Shown here piece by piece: positions 32,966 to 40,193 of a DNA stretch of 40,193 nucleotides (position 1 is the first letter of the stretch; each line of letters opens with the position of its first letter). Source of the stretch: an uncultured Bacilli bacterium (lineage in GTDB: Bacteria > Bacillota_I > Bacilli_A > RF39 > UBA660); the NCBI GenBank assembly GCA_944372455.1, contig CALVZF010000010.1:1-40193 (forward strand). The letters run 5' to 3'. Made by a program: the position numbers and the translations under genes. Below the pieces are notes generated by a model. The model worked only from the letters and a program-made list of their open reading frames with translations. It was not told where the DNA came from and did not search any database.

Positions 32966-33565
32966 ATGAATAAAACCTATAAAATTATAATTACAATACT
33001 TATTTTAATAGCTTTATTCTTAAGCGGTTTTAAATTTTTTCATAATAAATATTTAGAAGCTATTAAAGCATTAACTGTAATTCCTTTGTTATTAATTCCA
33101 AGCTTAATAAGAAAAATATTTAAAACTAACTTTAATAAATTAATAGAAATAATTATCATTTTATTTTTATTCTTTGCTTGGTATTTAGGTGGATTAATGA
33201 AATTTTATGTTACTGTTTTAAATTATGATAAAACTATACATACTTTTTTTGGAATATTTATACCTTTAATCGCTATTCCAATAATGATATATTTTAAAGT
33301 TTATAAAAAGCAAAATATTTTGTTTAATATTATCTTCTTTATTTCACTTACACTAATGATAGGAACTATCTGGGAAATAATTGAATTTTTAAATGATAAA
33401 ATATTTCTTGCTAACGATCAAAGAATTGGCAGTGGTGTAGATGATACAATGTATGATTTAATATGTGCTTTTATAGGTTCTATTATTTTTAGTTTAGCCT
33501 ATTTTATAGAAATACACTTTAATAAAAAGCTTTACATTCAAAGGTATATAAATTATTTAAATTGA
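32966..33565 (+). CDS. YjdF/DUF2238-like integral membrane protein
   Basis: This 199-residue protein has about six membrane helices. ATG 32966 follows GGTGG (32956-32960); GTG 32957 lies within that site. Conserved-looking polar residues sit inside or next to helices: YDKTIHTFFG, GTIWEIIEFLND and GSGVDDTMYDLICAFIGS. This D-H / WE-E / DT-D pattern recalls the YjdF (DUF2238) family of membrane proteins of unknown function, but the match is by eye. It is 22 bases upstream of the U32 family gene with no terminator between them, so the two may be co-transcribed. Confidence 0.65.
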   Translation: MNKTYKIIITILILIALFLSGFKFFHNKYLEAIKALTVIPLLLIPSLIRKIFKTNFNKLIEIIIILFLFFAWYLGGLMKFYVTVLNYDKTIHTFFGIFIPLIAIPIMIYFKVYKKQNILFNIIFFISLTLMIGTIWEIIEFLNDKIFLANDQRIGSGVDDTMYDLICAFIGSIIFSLAYFIEIHFNKKLYIQRYINYLN

Positions 33566-33587
33566 TTAAACTCAAGGATGTGGTTTT

Positions 33588-35855
33588 ATGAATAGAAAAG
33601 AATTATTAGTTCCTGTTGGTAATATGGAAAGTTTTTATGCAGCTATATATGCAGGAGCAGATGCAGTTTATTTAAGTGCTAAAAAGTTTGGGGCTAGAGC
33701 TTTTTCTCAAAATTTTACTAAAGAAGAATTAAAATATGTAATAAATTATGCACACATTTATAATGTTAAAGTATACGTAACAGTAAATACTCTTATTTTT
33801 GAAGAAGAGTTACCTGAATTAATTTCTTATTTGGAATTTTTATATTTAAATAATGTAGATGCAGTAATAATTCAAGACTTAGGGGTATTAAACATAATAA
33901 AAAATAAATTTCCAGGATTAGAAATACATGCTTCTACTCAGATGAACACTCATAATAATGAGACTATTCAATTTCTCATATCTAATGGAGTTAAAAGAGT
34001 AGTATTAGCTCGTGAAGTTTCACTTAATCAAATTGAGGCAATGGATAATAGAATAGAAAAAGAAATTTTTATACACGGGGCACTATGCATGTCATATTCT
34101 GGGCAATGTCTTTTAAGTAGTGTAATTGGTGGAAGAAGCGGAAATAGAGGATTATGTGCGGGTCCATGTAGATTACCTTATAAACTAATTGAAAAAAAAG
34201 ATAATAAAGAAACAACAATTAATACATTTGGAAACTACCTTTTAAGTACTAAAGATTTATCTACTTTAGAATATTTAGATGAAATCTTAAAAAGTAATGT
34301 TACTAGTTTAAAAATAGAAGGAAGAATGAAAAGTAAAGAATATGTTTATCTAGTTACTTCTATTTATAGAAAAGCAATAGATAATTTTTATGAATTTGGA
34401 AAAACTTTAATTACTAAGGAAGACATTAATACTTTAAAATTATTATTTAATAGAGAATTTACAAAAGGTTTTTTATTTAACGAAAATAAAACTTTAATTA
34501 ATAATTCCATAAAACCTAATCATCATGGTATAGAAATAGGAAAAGTAATAAGTCAAAATAATAATAAAGTTAAAATTAAACTTTCAACTAATTTAGAAAA
34601 AAATGATGGAATAAGAATTCTTGGAACCAAAGAATATGGGTGTTATGTAAATGAAATATATAAAAATGGTAAACTTATAAAAGAAGCTTTTAAAGATGAT
34701 ATTATTGAAATTAAAATAAATGAAAAAGTAAAACCAAATAGCGATGTAGTAAAAACAGTATCAAAAAAACAAATAAATTTAGTAGAAAAATTAATTCAAA
34801 ATAAAAAAAGAATAAATATAGATATGCAAATTAAAGGTAAATTAGACGATTATTTATATTTAACTATTACCGACGGTATAAATAAAGTAGAAGTTAAAAG
34901 TAGAATTAAAACATTTAAAGCAATAAATAAACCACTAACACAAGAAAGAATAAAACAACAACTATCAAAATTAAATGATACACCTTTTAAATTAAACAAT
35001 TTAGATTTTAGTATAGAAAATAATTTATTAATTCCAATTAAGGAAATTAACGATTTAAGAAGACAAGGTATAGATAAATTAATAAAAGAAAGAACTGCTA
35101 AAAATAATTCTAAAGTAATAAACAAACTTCCAACAATAAAAAAAGTTACTAGTGAAAATAAAGTTAATATAAATTGTTTTGTTAAAACAGAATCTCAATT
35201 ATTATGTTGTATCCAAAATAAAATAGATAATATATATGTAGAAGAAGAATTATTTAATAAATATAAAAATAAATATGACAATTTAATTTTATATATGCCA
35301 AGAATTATTACTAAGTACAAAAATTATAAAAATACTAAAATGTTAATTAGGGAATTAGGCTCATTAAATTATTCTAAGAATAATTTAATTTCTGCCGATT
35401 ATACATTAAATATTACTAATTCTTACAGTATTGATTTACTAAATAAAAACAATGTAAAAAATATTACTTTATCTACTGAATTAGATGATTCAAAACTTAT
35501 CAATATTTTAAATAAAAAGGGAACAAATAATAACTTAGAACTTATTATATATGGTAATATAGAAATATTTATTTCTAAATATTGTATATTAAATAAACAT
35601 ATAAATAAAAATTCCACTTGTAGTGTATGTAAAAACAATTATCAATACTATTTAGTAGATAGAAAAAATGAAAAGTATCAAATTATTACTGATAAACTAT
35701 GTAATAATATTATTTTAAGTTCTAAAAAGGTAGATAATTTACACAAGTTAGAAATGTATAAAAATTTAGGAATTAAAAACTTTAGATTACAGTTTTATAA
35801 TGAATCAGAAAAAGAAATCAATAAGTTATTAAATAAAATAAAAACAGTAGTATAA
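33588..35855 (+). CDS. Long U32 peptidase family protein, probable RNA hydroxylase (RlhA/TrhP-like)
   Basis: This 755-residue protein starts ELLVPVGNMESFYAAIYAGA, the standard U32 start, and holds the family signature EIFIHGALCMSYSGQCLLSS near residues 160-180, followed by GNRGLCAGPCRLPY. These cysteines bind an iron-sulphur cluster in RlhA. The U32 barrel ends near residue 290 (KSLKIEGRMKSKEYVY) and is followed by a DUF3656-like middle part and a C-terminal region with CSVC. Characterised relatives hydroxylate 23S rRNA C2501 (RlhA) or tRNA U34 (TrhP). The long form is closer to RlhA. The substrate here is not proven. An AAGGATGTGG site precedes the ATG. Confidence 0.85.
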   Translation: MNRKELLVPVGNMESFYAAIYAGADAVYLSAKKFGARAFSQNFTKEELKYVINYAHIYNVKVYVTVNTLIFEEELPELISYLEFLYLNNVDAVIIQDLGVLNIIKNKFPGLEIHASTQMNTHNNETIQFLISNGVKRVVLAREVSLNQIEAMDNRIEKEIFIHGALCMSYSGQCLLSSVIGGRSGNRGLCAGPCRLPYKLIEKKDNKETTINTFGNYLLSTKDLSTLEYLDEILKSNVTSLKIEGRMKSKEYVYLVTSIYRKAIDNFYEFGKTLITKEDINTLKLLFNREFTKGFLFNENKTLINNSIKPNHHGIEIGKVISQNNNKVKIKLSTNLEKNDGIRILGTKEYGCYVNEIYKNGKLIKEAFKDDIIEIKINEKVKPNSDVVKTVSKKQINLVEKLIQNKKRINIDMQIKGKLDDYLYLTITDGINKVEVKSRIKTFKAINKPLTQERIKQQLSKLNDTPFKLNNLDFSIENNLLIPIKEINDLRRQGIDKLIKERTAKNNSKVINKLPTIKKVTSENKVNINCFVKTESQLLCCIQNKIDNIYVEEELFNKYKNKYDNLILYMPRIITKYKNYKNTKMLIRELGSLNYSKNNLISADYTLNITNSYSIDLLNKNNVKNITLSTELDDSKLINILNKKGTNNNLELIIYGNIEIFISKYCILNKHINKNSTCSVCKNNYQYYLVDRKNEKYQIITDKLCNNIILSSKKVDNLHKLEMYKNLGIKNFRLQFYNESEKEINKLLNKIKTVV

Positions 35856-35862
35856 ATTTATA

Positions 35863-35891
35863 TTGTCTTTTAACATTTAATGAGGTAAAAT
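35863..35891 (+). promoter_or_regulatory. Promoter of the HerA-like ATPase gene
   Basis: TTGTCT (35863-35868), 17 bases, TAAAAT (35886-35891), 26 bases before the start codon. Confidence 0.62.
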
Positions 35892-35916
35892 TATATTGAT
35901 AAGGTAGGTTTTAAAT

Positions 35917-37680
35917 ATGCTTGGAAAAATTATATATATTAGTGATAATGTAGCACATATTAAATTACAAAATAGAGAAATGCTTGCAACTAATATGATG
36001 AATTTACATATTATTTTTGAAGATGAAAAAAAGAAAATACTAGGAGAAGTAGAAGATATCAATGAAGATATAATAAAGGTTCGTTTTTTAGGAGAAATAG
36101 TTAATGATAAATTTATTGGTGGAGTAATAAGAAAACCTAACCTAACTGCAAATATACGTGTAATTACTAGAGATGAAGTTAAATATTTAGTTGGTGAAAA
36201 CGATAATAGTAGCTTTTTATTAGGATATAGCCCTTTATATGATAATTATCCAATTTATGTCAATATAAACGACTTATTCAACAGTAATTTATCTATATTT
36301 GGAAATACTGGTAGTGGTAAAAGTTGTGGGGTTGCTCGTATTATTCAAAATGTTTTTGAAAATAAAAATGTGGTACCACTTCGTTCTAATATTTTTATTT
36401 TTGATGCTTATGGAGAATATCACAATGCTTTTAAAAATATTAACCAAATAAATCCATATTTTAACTTTAAATTTTATAAAACTACTAATACTAATTTAAA
36501 TGATGGAGGGGAAATTTTACAAATTCCATTATGGCTTTTAACAGTAGATGATATGGCATTATTACTTAATGCTACTAAAACTTCTCAATTACCAATAATA
36601 GAAAAAATGTTAAAGTTAGCAACTATATTTTCTCAAAATAATGAAGAAGCTATTAGATATAAAGATCATTTAATTGCTAAGGCAATAATGACTGTACTAT
36701 ACACAAATAAGCCTGCAGCTTCAAAAAGGAATGATATCTTCTCAATTATTTCAATGTGTCCTACACCAAGATTTAATCTAGAAGCACCAGTTCAAGGAAT
36801 AGGTTATGTAAGAAAATTTAGAGATTGTTTTATGATAGATAAATCTGGTGAATTTAATGAAAGGATTTTGATAACTGAGTATGTATCTAAATTAATAGAT
36901 GATAAATTAGATTCCTATGAAACTAAAGAACATGGTTTCTATCAATTAAAAGATTTAGAAAACGCATTAAATTTTACTTTAATTTCAGAAGGTTTACTAA
37001 ATAATGAACAAACTTATTCAGATGCAATTTATATTAAAGTTAGATTGCATTCATTAGTAATTAGTACGGAAGCTAGATTTTTCTATTATCCAACCTATAT
37101 TACAATGGATAATTATATCGCTTCATTACTTTCTAATAAACCAAGCGGTAAAGCTCAAATTGTTAATTTTAATTTAGAAGATATAGATGATGGATTAGCT
37201 AAAACAATAGTTAAAATTTATACTAGATTACTTTTTGAATTTACTAAAAAACTAGGTAATAGAGCAACAATGCCATTTCATATATTTTTAGAAGAATCTC
37301 ATAGATATGTACAAAATGATAAAGATAAAGATTTACTTGGTTATAATATTTTTGAAAGAGTAGCTAAAGAAGGAAGAAAGTATGGACTTATTTTAGATTT
37401 AATCTCTCAAAGACCAGTTGAAATAAATGAAACTGTTATTTCTCAATGTAATAATTTCTTAATATTTAAAATGAATCATCCAAGAGATTTAGATTATATT
37501 AAAAAGATGTTACCAAATATAAGTGCGGAAATAGTAGAAAAACAAAAAATATTACAACCTGGAACTTGTGTAGCATTCGGAAAAGCTTTTAAAGTTCCAA
37601 TGATAGTAAAACTTGATATGCCTAATCCAGAGCCATATAGTGGTAATTGTGATGTAATAAGCTGCTGGAAAGTAGATTAA
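35917..37680 (+). CDS. HerA-like hexameric ATPase (DUF87, FtsK superfamily)
   Basis: This 587-residue protein has an N-terminal HAS-barrel-like region (about 1-110) and a RecA-type motor. Walker A is FGNTGSGKSCG (about 128-138). IFIFDAYGEYHNAF follows, and Walker B is HIFLEESHRYV. The C-terminal arginine-finger region reads VAKEGRKYGLILDLISQRPVE, and the C-terminal latch NNFLIFKMNHPRDLDYIKKM. These fit HerA, a ring ATPase that pumps or unwinds DNA. Known HerA proteins work with NurA nuclease in archaea or with SIR2/DUF4297-type effectors in bacterial defence. No such partner is adjacent here: neighbours are a U32 protein and typA. AAGGTAGG precedes the ATG. Confidence 0.87.
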   Translation: MLGKIIYISDNVAHIKLQNREMLATNMMNLHIIFEDEKKKILGEVEDINEDIIKVRFLGEIVNDKFIGGVIRKPNLTANIRVITRDEVKYLVGENDNSSFLLGYSPLYDNYPIYVNINDLFNSNLSIFGNTGSGKSCGVARIIQNVFENKNVVPLRSNIFIFDAYGEYHNAFKNINQINPYFNFKFYKTTNTNLNDGGEILQIPLWLLTVDDMALLLNATKTSQLPIIEKMLKLATIFSQNNEEAIRYKDHLIAKAIMTVLYTNKPAASKRNDIFSIISMCPTPRFNLEAPVQGIGYVRKFRDCFMIDKSGEFNERILITEYVSKLIDDKLDSYETKEHGFYQLKDLENALNFTLISEGLLNNEQTYSDAIYIKVRLHSLVISTEARFFYYPTYITMDNYIASLLSNKPSGKAQIVNFNLEDIDDGLAKTIVKIYTRLLFEFTKKLGNRATMPFHIFLEESHRYVQNDKDKDLLGYNIFERVAKEGRKYGLILDLISQRPVEINETVISQCNNFLIFKMNHPRDLDYIKKMLPNISAEIVEKQKILQPGTCVAFGKAFKVPMIVKLDMPNPEPYSGNCDVISCWKVD

Positions 37681-37708
37681 CAATCCAAAATTTTTTGGAT
37701 TGTTTTTC
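37681..37708 (+). terminator. Terminator after the HerA-like gene
   Basis: CAATCCAAAA / TTTTGGATTG with a short T loop, then five T, directly after the stop codon. Confidence 0.83.
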
Positions 37709-37717
37709 TTTAAAAAC

Positions 37718-37746
37718 TTTACAAATTGCAAAATTTTGTGTATTAT
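37718..37746 (+). promoter_or_regulatory. Promoter of typA
   Basis: TTTACA (37718-37723), 17 bases, TATTAT (37741-37746). It lies 31 bases before the ATG; GTGAGGT is the ribosome site. Confidence 0.72.
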
Positions 37747-37776
37747 TATCAAGTATGTGAAATGTGAGGTTTTTAT

Positions 37777-39582
37777 ATGGAAAAGATTATTAATATAGCA
37801 GTAGTTGCTCACGTTGATGCCGGTAAATCTACATTAGTTGATGCACTACTTAATCAAAGTGGAGTTTTTAGAGAAAATGAAACTGTAGTAGATTGTGTAA
37901 TGGATAGTGATACTATTGAAAGAGAACGTGGAATTACTATTTATTCTAAAAATTGTGCGATTAAACATAATGGTATAAAAATAAACATTGTAGATACTCC
38001 AGGACATGCAGATTTTTCATCAGAAGTAGAACGTGTTATGAAAACGGTTGATACTGTAATTTTAATTGTAGATGCCGCAGAAGGACCGATGCCACAAACC
38101 AGATTTGTATTACAAAAAGCATTAGAACAAGGGCTTAGACCAATTTTATTTATCAATAAAATAGATAAAAAAGATGCTAGATGTGATGAAGCTGTTAATT
38201 TAACTTTTGATTTATTTGTAGAGTTAGGTGCTACAGATGAACAACTAGATTTTCCTATCCTTTATGGAATTGGAAAACAAGGAATTGCTAAACGTAATTT
38301 AGAAGATGAAAGTAAAGATTTAACACCACTATTTGAAGTTTTATTTGAACATGTTAAACCTTATGAAGGTAGTGATTCTGATCCTTTACAAATGCAAGTA
38401 TCAAGTTTAGGATATGATGATTACATTGGACGTTTAGGAATTGGTAGAGTTACTAAAGGAATTATAAAACAAGGAGAAACTGTAGCAGTTGTAAGAAAAG
38501 ATGGAACTACTACTAATAATAGAATTTCTAAGTTATTTGTTAATGAAGGATTAAATAGAGTAGAAGTAAATACTGCTTATTATGGAGATATTGTTACTGT
38601 AGCAGGAATTGATAATATATTAATTGGAGAAACAATTTGTGATAAAAATCAAATTGATCCACTTCCAATGATAGAAATAGAACCTCCAACTTTATCTATG
38701 AATTTTCTACCTAATACTTCTCCATTTGCAGGAAGAAGTGGTAAATACTTAACTACTAGACATATAAAAGAAAGATTAGATAGAGAATTAGAAACAAATG
38801 TTGGATTACAAGTAGAAGAAATAAAAACAAGTGAAGGTGGGTATAAAGTATCAGGTAGAGGAGAATTACATTTATCAATTTTACTTGAAAATATGAGAAG
38901 AGAAGGATTTGAATTAGGAGTATCAAAACCTGAAGTATTATTTAAAGAAATAGATGGAGTAAAATGTGAACCTTTTGAAAGAGTTTTAATAAGTTTACCA
39001 GATGAATATAGTGGTACTATTATAAACGATTTAAACGAGCGAAAAGGAATTATGCAATCTATTACCAGTGATGCAGGATACACCAAATTAGAATTTCTAG
39101 CGCCTACTAGAGGATTAATTGGATATAGAAGTGCATTTATTACTAATACTAAAGGTGAAGGAATAATGGTAAGAAGTTTTGATTCTTATATGCCTTATAC
39201 TGGAAATATACAATCTAGAAAAAATGGCGTATTAGTATCAATGGAAAATGGAAAAACAATGGCTTACTCACTATGGAACTTAAGTGATAGAGGAACTATG
39301 ATAGTAGGACCTTCTACCGAGGTTTATGAAGGAGAAATAATAGGAATTCATAATAAAGATAATGACTTAGATGTAAATCCATGTAAAAATAAAAACCTTA
39401 CTAATACTAGAGCAAGCGGCAGTGATGATGCTATTATTTTAAATGCTCCTAAAATTTTAAATTTAGAAGAAGCATTAGAATTTATTAATGAAGACGAATT
39501 AGTAGAGATTACACCAGATGAAATTAGGCTTAGAAAGAAAATATTAAATGCCAAAGAAAGATTTAGAAACAATAGAAATTAA
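37777..39582 (+). CDS. typA: Ribosome-associated translational GTPase TypA/BipA
   Basis: This 601-residue GTPase binds ribosomes and helps 50S assembly and growth under stress. GTPase motifs are G1 AHVDAGKST (11-19), switch I RERGITIYSKN, G3 DTPGH (73-77) and G4 NKID (127-130). EF-G-like domains II, III and V follow, with the TypA-specific C-terminus (ENGKTMAYSLWNLSDRGTM, DLDVNPCKNKNLTNTRASGS). Length is as expected. It is monocistronic, between strong terminators. Confidence 0.97.
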   Translation: MEKIINIAVVAHVDAGKSTLVDALLNQSGVFRENETVVDCVMDSDTIERERGITIYSKNCAIKHNGIKINIVDTPGHADFSSEVERVMKTVDTVILIVDAAEGPMPQTRFVLQKALEQGLRPILFINKIDKKDARCDEAVNLTFDLFVELGATDEQLDFPILYGIGKQGIAKRNLEDESKDLTPLFEVLFEHVKPYEGSDSDPLQMQVSSLGYDDYIGRLGIGRVTKGIIKQGETVAVVRKDGTTTNNRISKLFVNEGLNRVEVNTAYYGDIVTVAGIDNILIGETICDKNQIDPLPMIEIEPPTLSMNFLPNTSPFAGRSGKYLTTRHIKERLDRELETNVGLQVEEIKTSEGGYKVSGRGELHLSILLENMRREGFELGVSKPEVLFKEIDGVKCEPFERVLISLPDEYSGTIINDLNERKGIMQSITSDAGYTKLEFLAPTRGLIGYRSAFITNTKGEGIMVRSFDSYMPYTGNIQSRKNGVLVSMENGKTMAYSLWNLSDRGTMIVGPSTEVYEGEIIGIHNKDNDLDVNPCKNKNLTNTRASGSDDAIILNAPKILNLEEALEFINEDELVEITPDEIRLRKKILNAKERFRNNRN

Positions 39583-39589
39583 AATTAGA

Positions 39590-39616
39590 CAATTCAAAAT
39601 TTTTGAATTGTTTTTG
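39590..39616 (+). terminator. Terminator after typA
   Basis: CAATTCAAAA / TTTTGAATTG, a 10-bp palindrome with one central T, then five T. Confidence 0.82.
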
Positions 39617-39625
39617 TGTTTTTAA

Positions 39626-39655
39626 CGGACAAAATAAATAATAGGAATGTATACT
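39626..39655 (+). promoter_or_regulatory. Possible promoter of the edge SipW-type gene
   Basis: CGGACA (39626-39631), 18 bases, TATACT (39650-39655). Both elements are imperfect. If used, the transcript has a leader of about 130 bases, unusually long for this window. Confidence 0.4.
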
Positions 39656-39662
39656 GATATAT

Positions 39663-39792
39663 AAGTATAAAATATAAAATGTTGAAAATACTAAATGTAA
39701 AGTTAAATCCCGTTGATAGAAAGATATTGACCAGTGAAAGGTAATATGATATCTTAAATATGTAAAATGTTGATAATGAAGGGAAGTATATT
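39663..39792 (+). other. Long untranslated leader with a small hairpin
   Basis: About 130 bases between the possible promoter and the edge gene carry no ORF. An imperfect hairpin, ATATT-g-ACC / GGT-AATAT, lies at about 39727-39751, with an AGTGAAA loop. AAAATGTTGA occurs twice (about 39678 and 39767). I do not recognise a known riboswitch. Confidence 0.4.
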
Positions 39793-40193
39793 ATGGAAGA
39801 AGAAAAAAATAAAAAGAAGATGATTCTAGCTATAATAGGAGCAATAATCTTAGTAGCGGGAATTGTAGGTCTTACCTATGCATACTTTAGAGCTCAAGCA
39901 GAAAGTAAAGATATAGTAGTAAGTAGTAAGAAGTTATCAATAGTATTTAGTGATCCAGAAGGCTCACTAATAAGAGCAAGTGATATAGAACCAATTGCAG
40001 ATGAAGATATAGATACACTAGGAACAAAGAAAACATTCACAATCGCAAAAAAGGATGATAACGATAAAGATGTATACTTAAGATTAGAACTAACAGACTT
40101 AGAAGTAAGTGATAACTTTAAAGATAGTGATTTAAGATGGGCACTATATAAAAGTGGAAGTATAGTAACAGAAGGAAGTTTTGTAAATGTAAA
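39793..40193 (+). CDS. SipW-type secreted surface protein (partial, runs off the window)
   Basis: The first 133 codons are present and the frame is open at the window end. The protein starts MEEEKNKKKMILAIIG, has a membrane segment (about 9-30) ending GLTYAYFRAQAESKD, then SKKLSIVFSDPEGSLIRA and the SDNFKDSDLRWALY block. It is a close paralogue of the N-terminal module of the protein at 30480 and carries the same TasA/camelysin-like, SipW-type signal. AAGGGAAG is the ribosome site. What C-terminal domain it carries lies outside the window. Confidence 0.82.
   Translation, partial: MEEEKNKKKMILAIIGAIILVAGIVGLTYAYFRAQAESKDIVVSSKKLSIVFSDPEGSLIRASDIEPIADEDIDTLGTKKTFTIAKKDDNDKDVYLRLELTDLEVSDNFKDSDLRWALYKSGSIVTEGSFVNV

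Noticed and set aside
38649-39086. Minus-strand frame of 145 codons inside typA
   Set aside because: It is antisense to a highly conserved gene and has no start signals.
1-40193. TGA read as tryptophan (Mycoplasma code)
   Set aside because: TGA ends dnaB, rlmN and prkC at the expected protein ends, and conserved tryptophans in ileS and typA use TGG.
1-40193. CRISPR array, tRNA or rRNA genes, transposon or prophage
   Set aside because: I saw no regularly spaced repeats, no tRNA-like cloverleaf with conserved TTCGA loop, no rRNA core sequence and no transposase or integrase motifs. The direct repeats found are short promoter or simple-sequence repeats.

Overview
This 40.2 kb window is a piece of a very AT-rich bacterial chromosome. 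Every gene I can support lies on the + strand. The conserved genes are those of Bacillota/Bacilli: sepF, divIVA, a T-box-controlled ileS, a dnaB/dnaI helicase-loader pair, rlmN-prpC-prkC-rsgA-rpe, and teichoic-acid-type tagA/wecB/tagO. TGA ends several conserved genes (dnaB, rlmN, prkC) and Trp is encoded by TGG, so the code is the standard bacterial one and not the Mycoplasma/Spiroplasma code. Base composition, compact gene spacing and secreted proteins of the SipW/TasA type fit an uncultured gut member of the Bacilli (RF39/Erysipelotrichia-like). That placement is an inference.

Positions 1-9,820 form a cell-surface polysaccharide region. A TagA/WecG-like glycosyltransferase comes first. It is followed by a tightly coupled four-gene cassette: a polyprenyl-phosphate-type GT2 transferase, a DUF2304 protein, a four-helix EamA-like protein and a large DUF6020-like membrane protein. 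UDP-GlcNAc 2-epimerase and a sugar nucleotidyltransferase complete this operon. Separately promoted tagO-like, galE-gtrA and MFS-like genes follow. Together they can make UDP-ManNAc and UDP-Gal, start a lipid-linked GlcNAc-ManNAc unit, and probably decorate an outer-surface glycan.

Positions 9,886-24,620 hold a dockerin-containing SipW-type surface protein, an AI-2E family transporter, the replication genes dnaB-dnaI behind a small tail-anchored protein, an unknown membrane-anchored protein, sepF and divIVA, an isoleucine T-box leader, an unknown 114-residue protein with ileS, a CDF metal exporter, and an FtsX-like permease with its ATPase.

Positions 24,687-40,193 hold an unknown helical protein, the rlmN-prpC-prkC-rsgA-rpe block, a second SipW-type surface protein, three small or membrane proteins of unclear role, a long U32 peptidase family protein (probable RNA hydroxylase), a HerA-like ATPase, typA, and the start of a third SipW-type protein that runs off the window end.

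Transcription units are short. Most have a recognisable sigma-A promoter, often with an extended TGn -10, and a strong hairpin-T-run terminator. No tRNA, rRNA, CRISPR array, insertion sequence or phage gene was seen, and no gene-free stretch exceeds 300 bases. The best candidates for something new are the coupled GT2/DUF2304/EamA/DUF6020 cassette, the family of modular SipW-type surface proteins (one with an internal dockerin and a lectin/FGE-like C-terminus), and the unknown gene placed between the isoleucine T-box and ileS.
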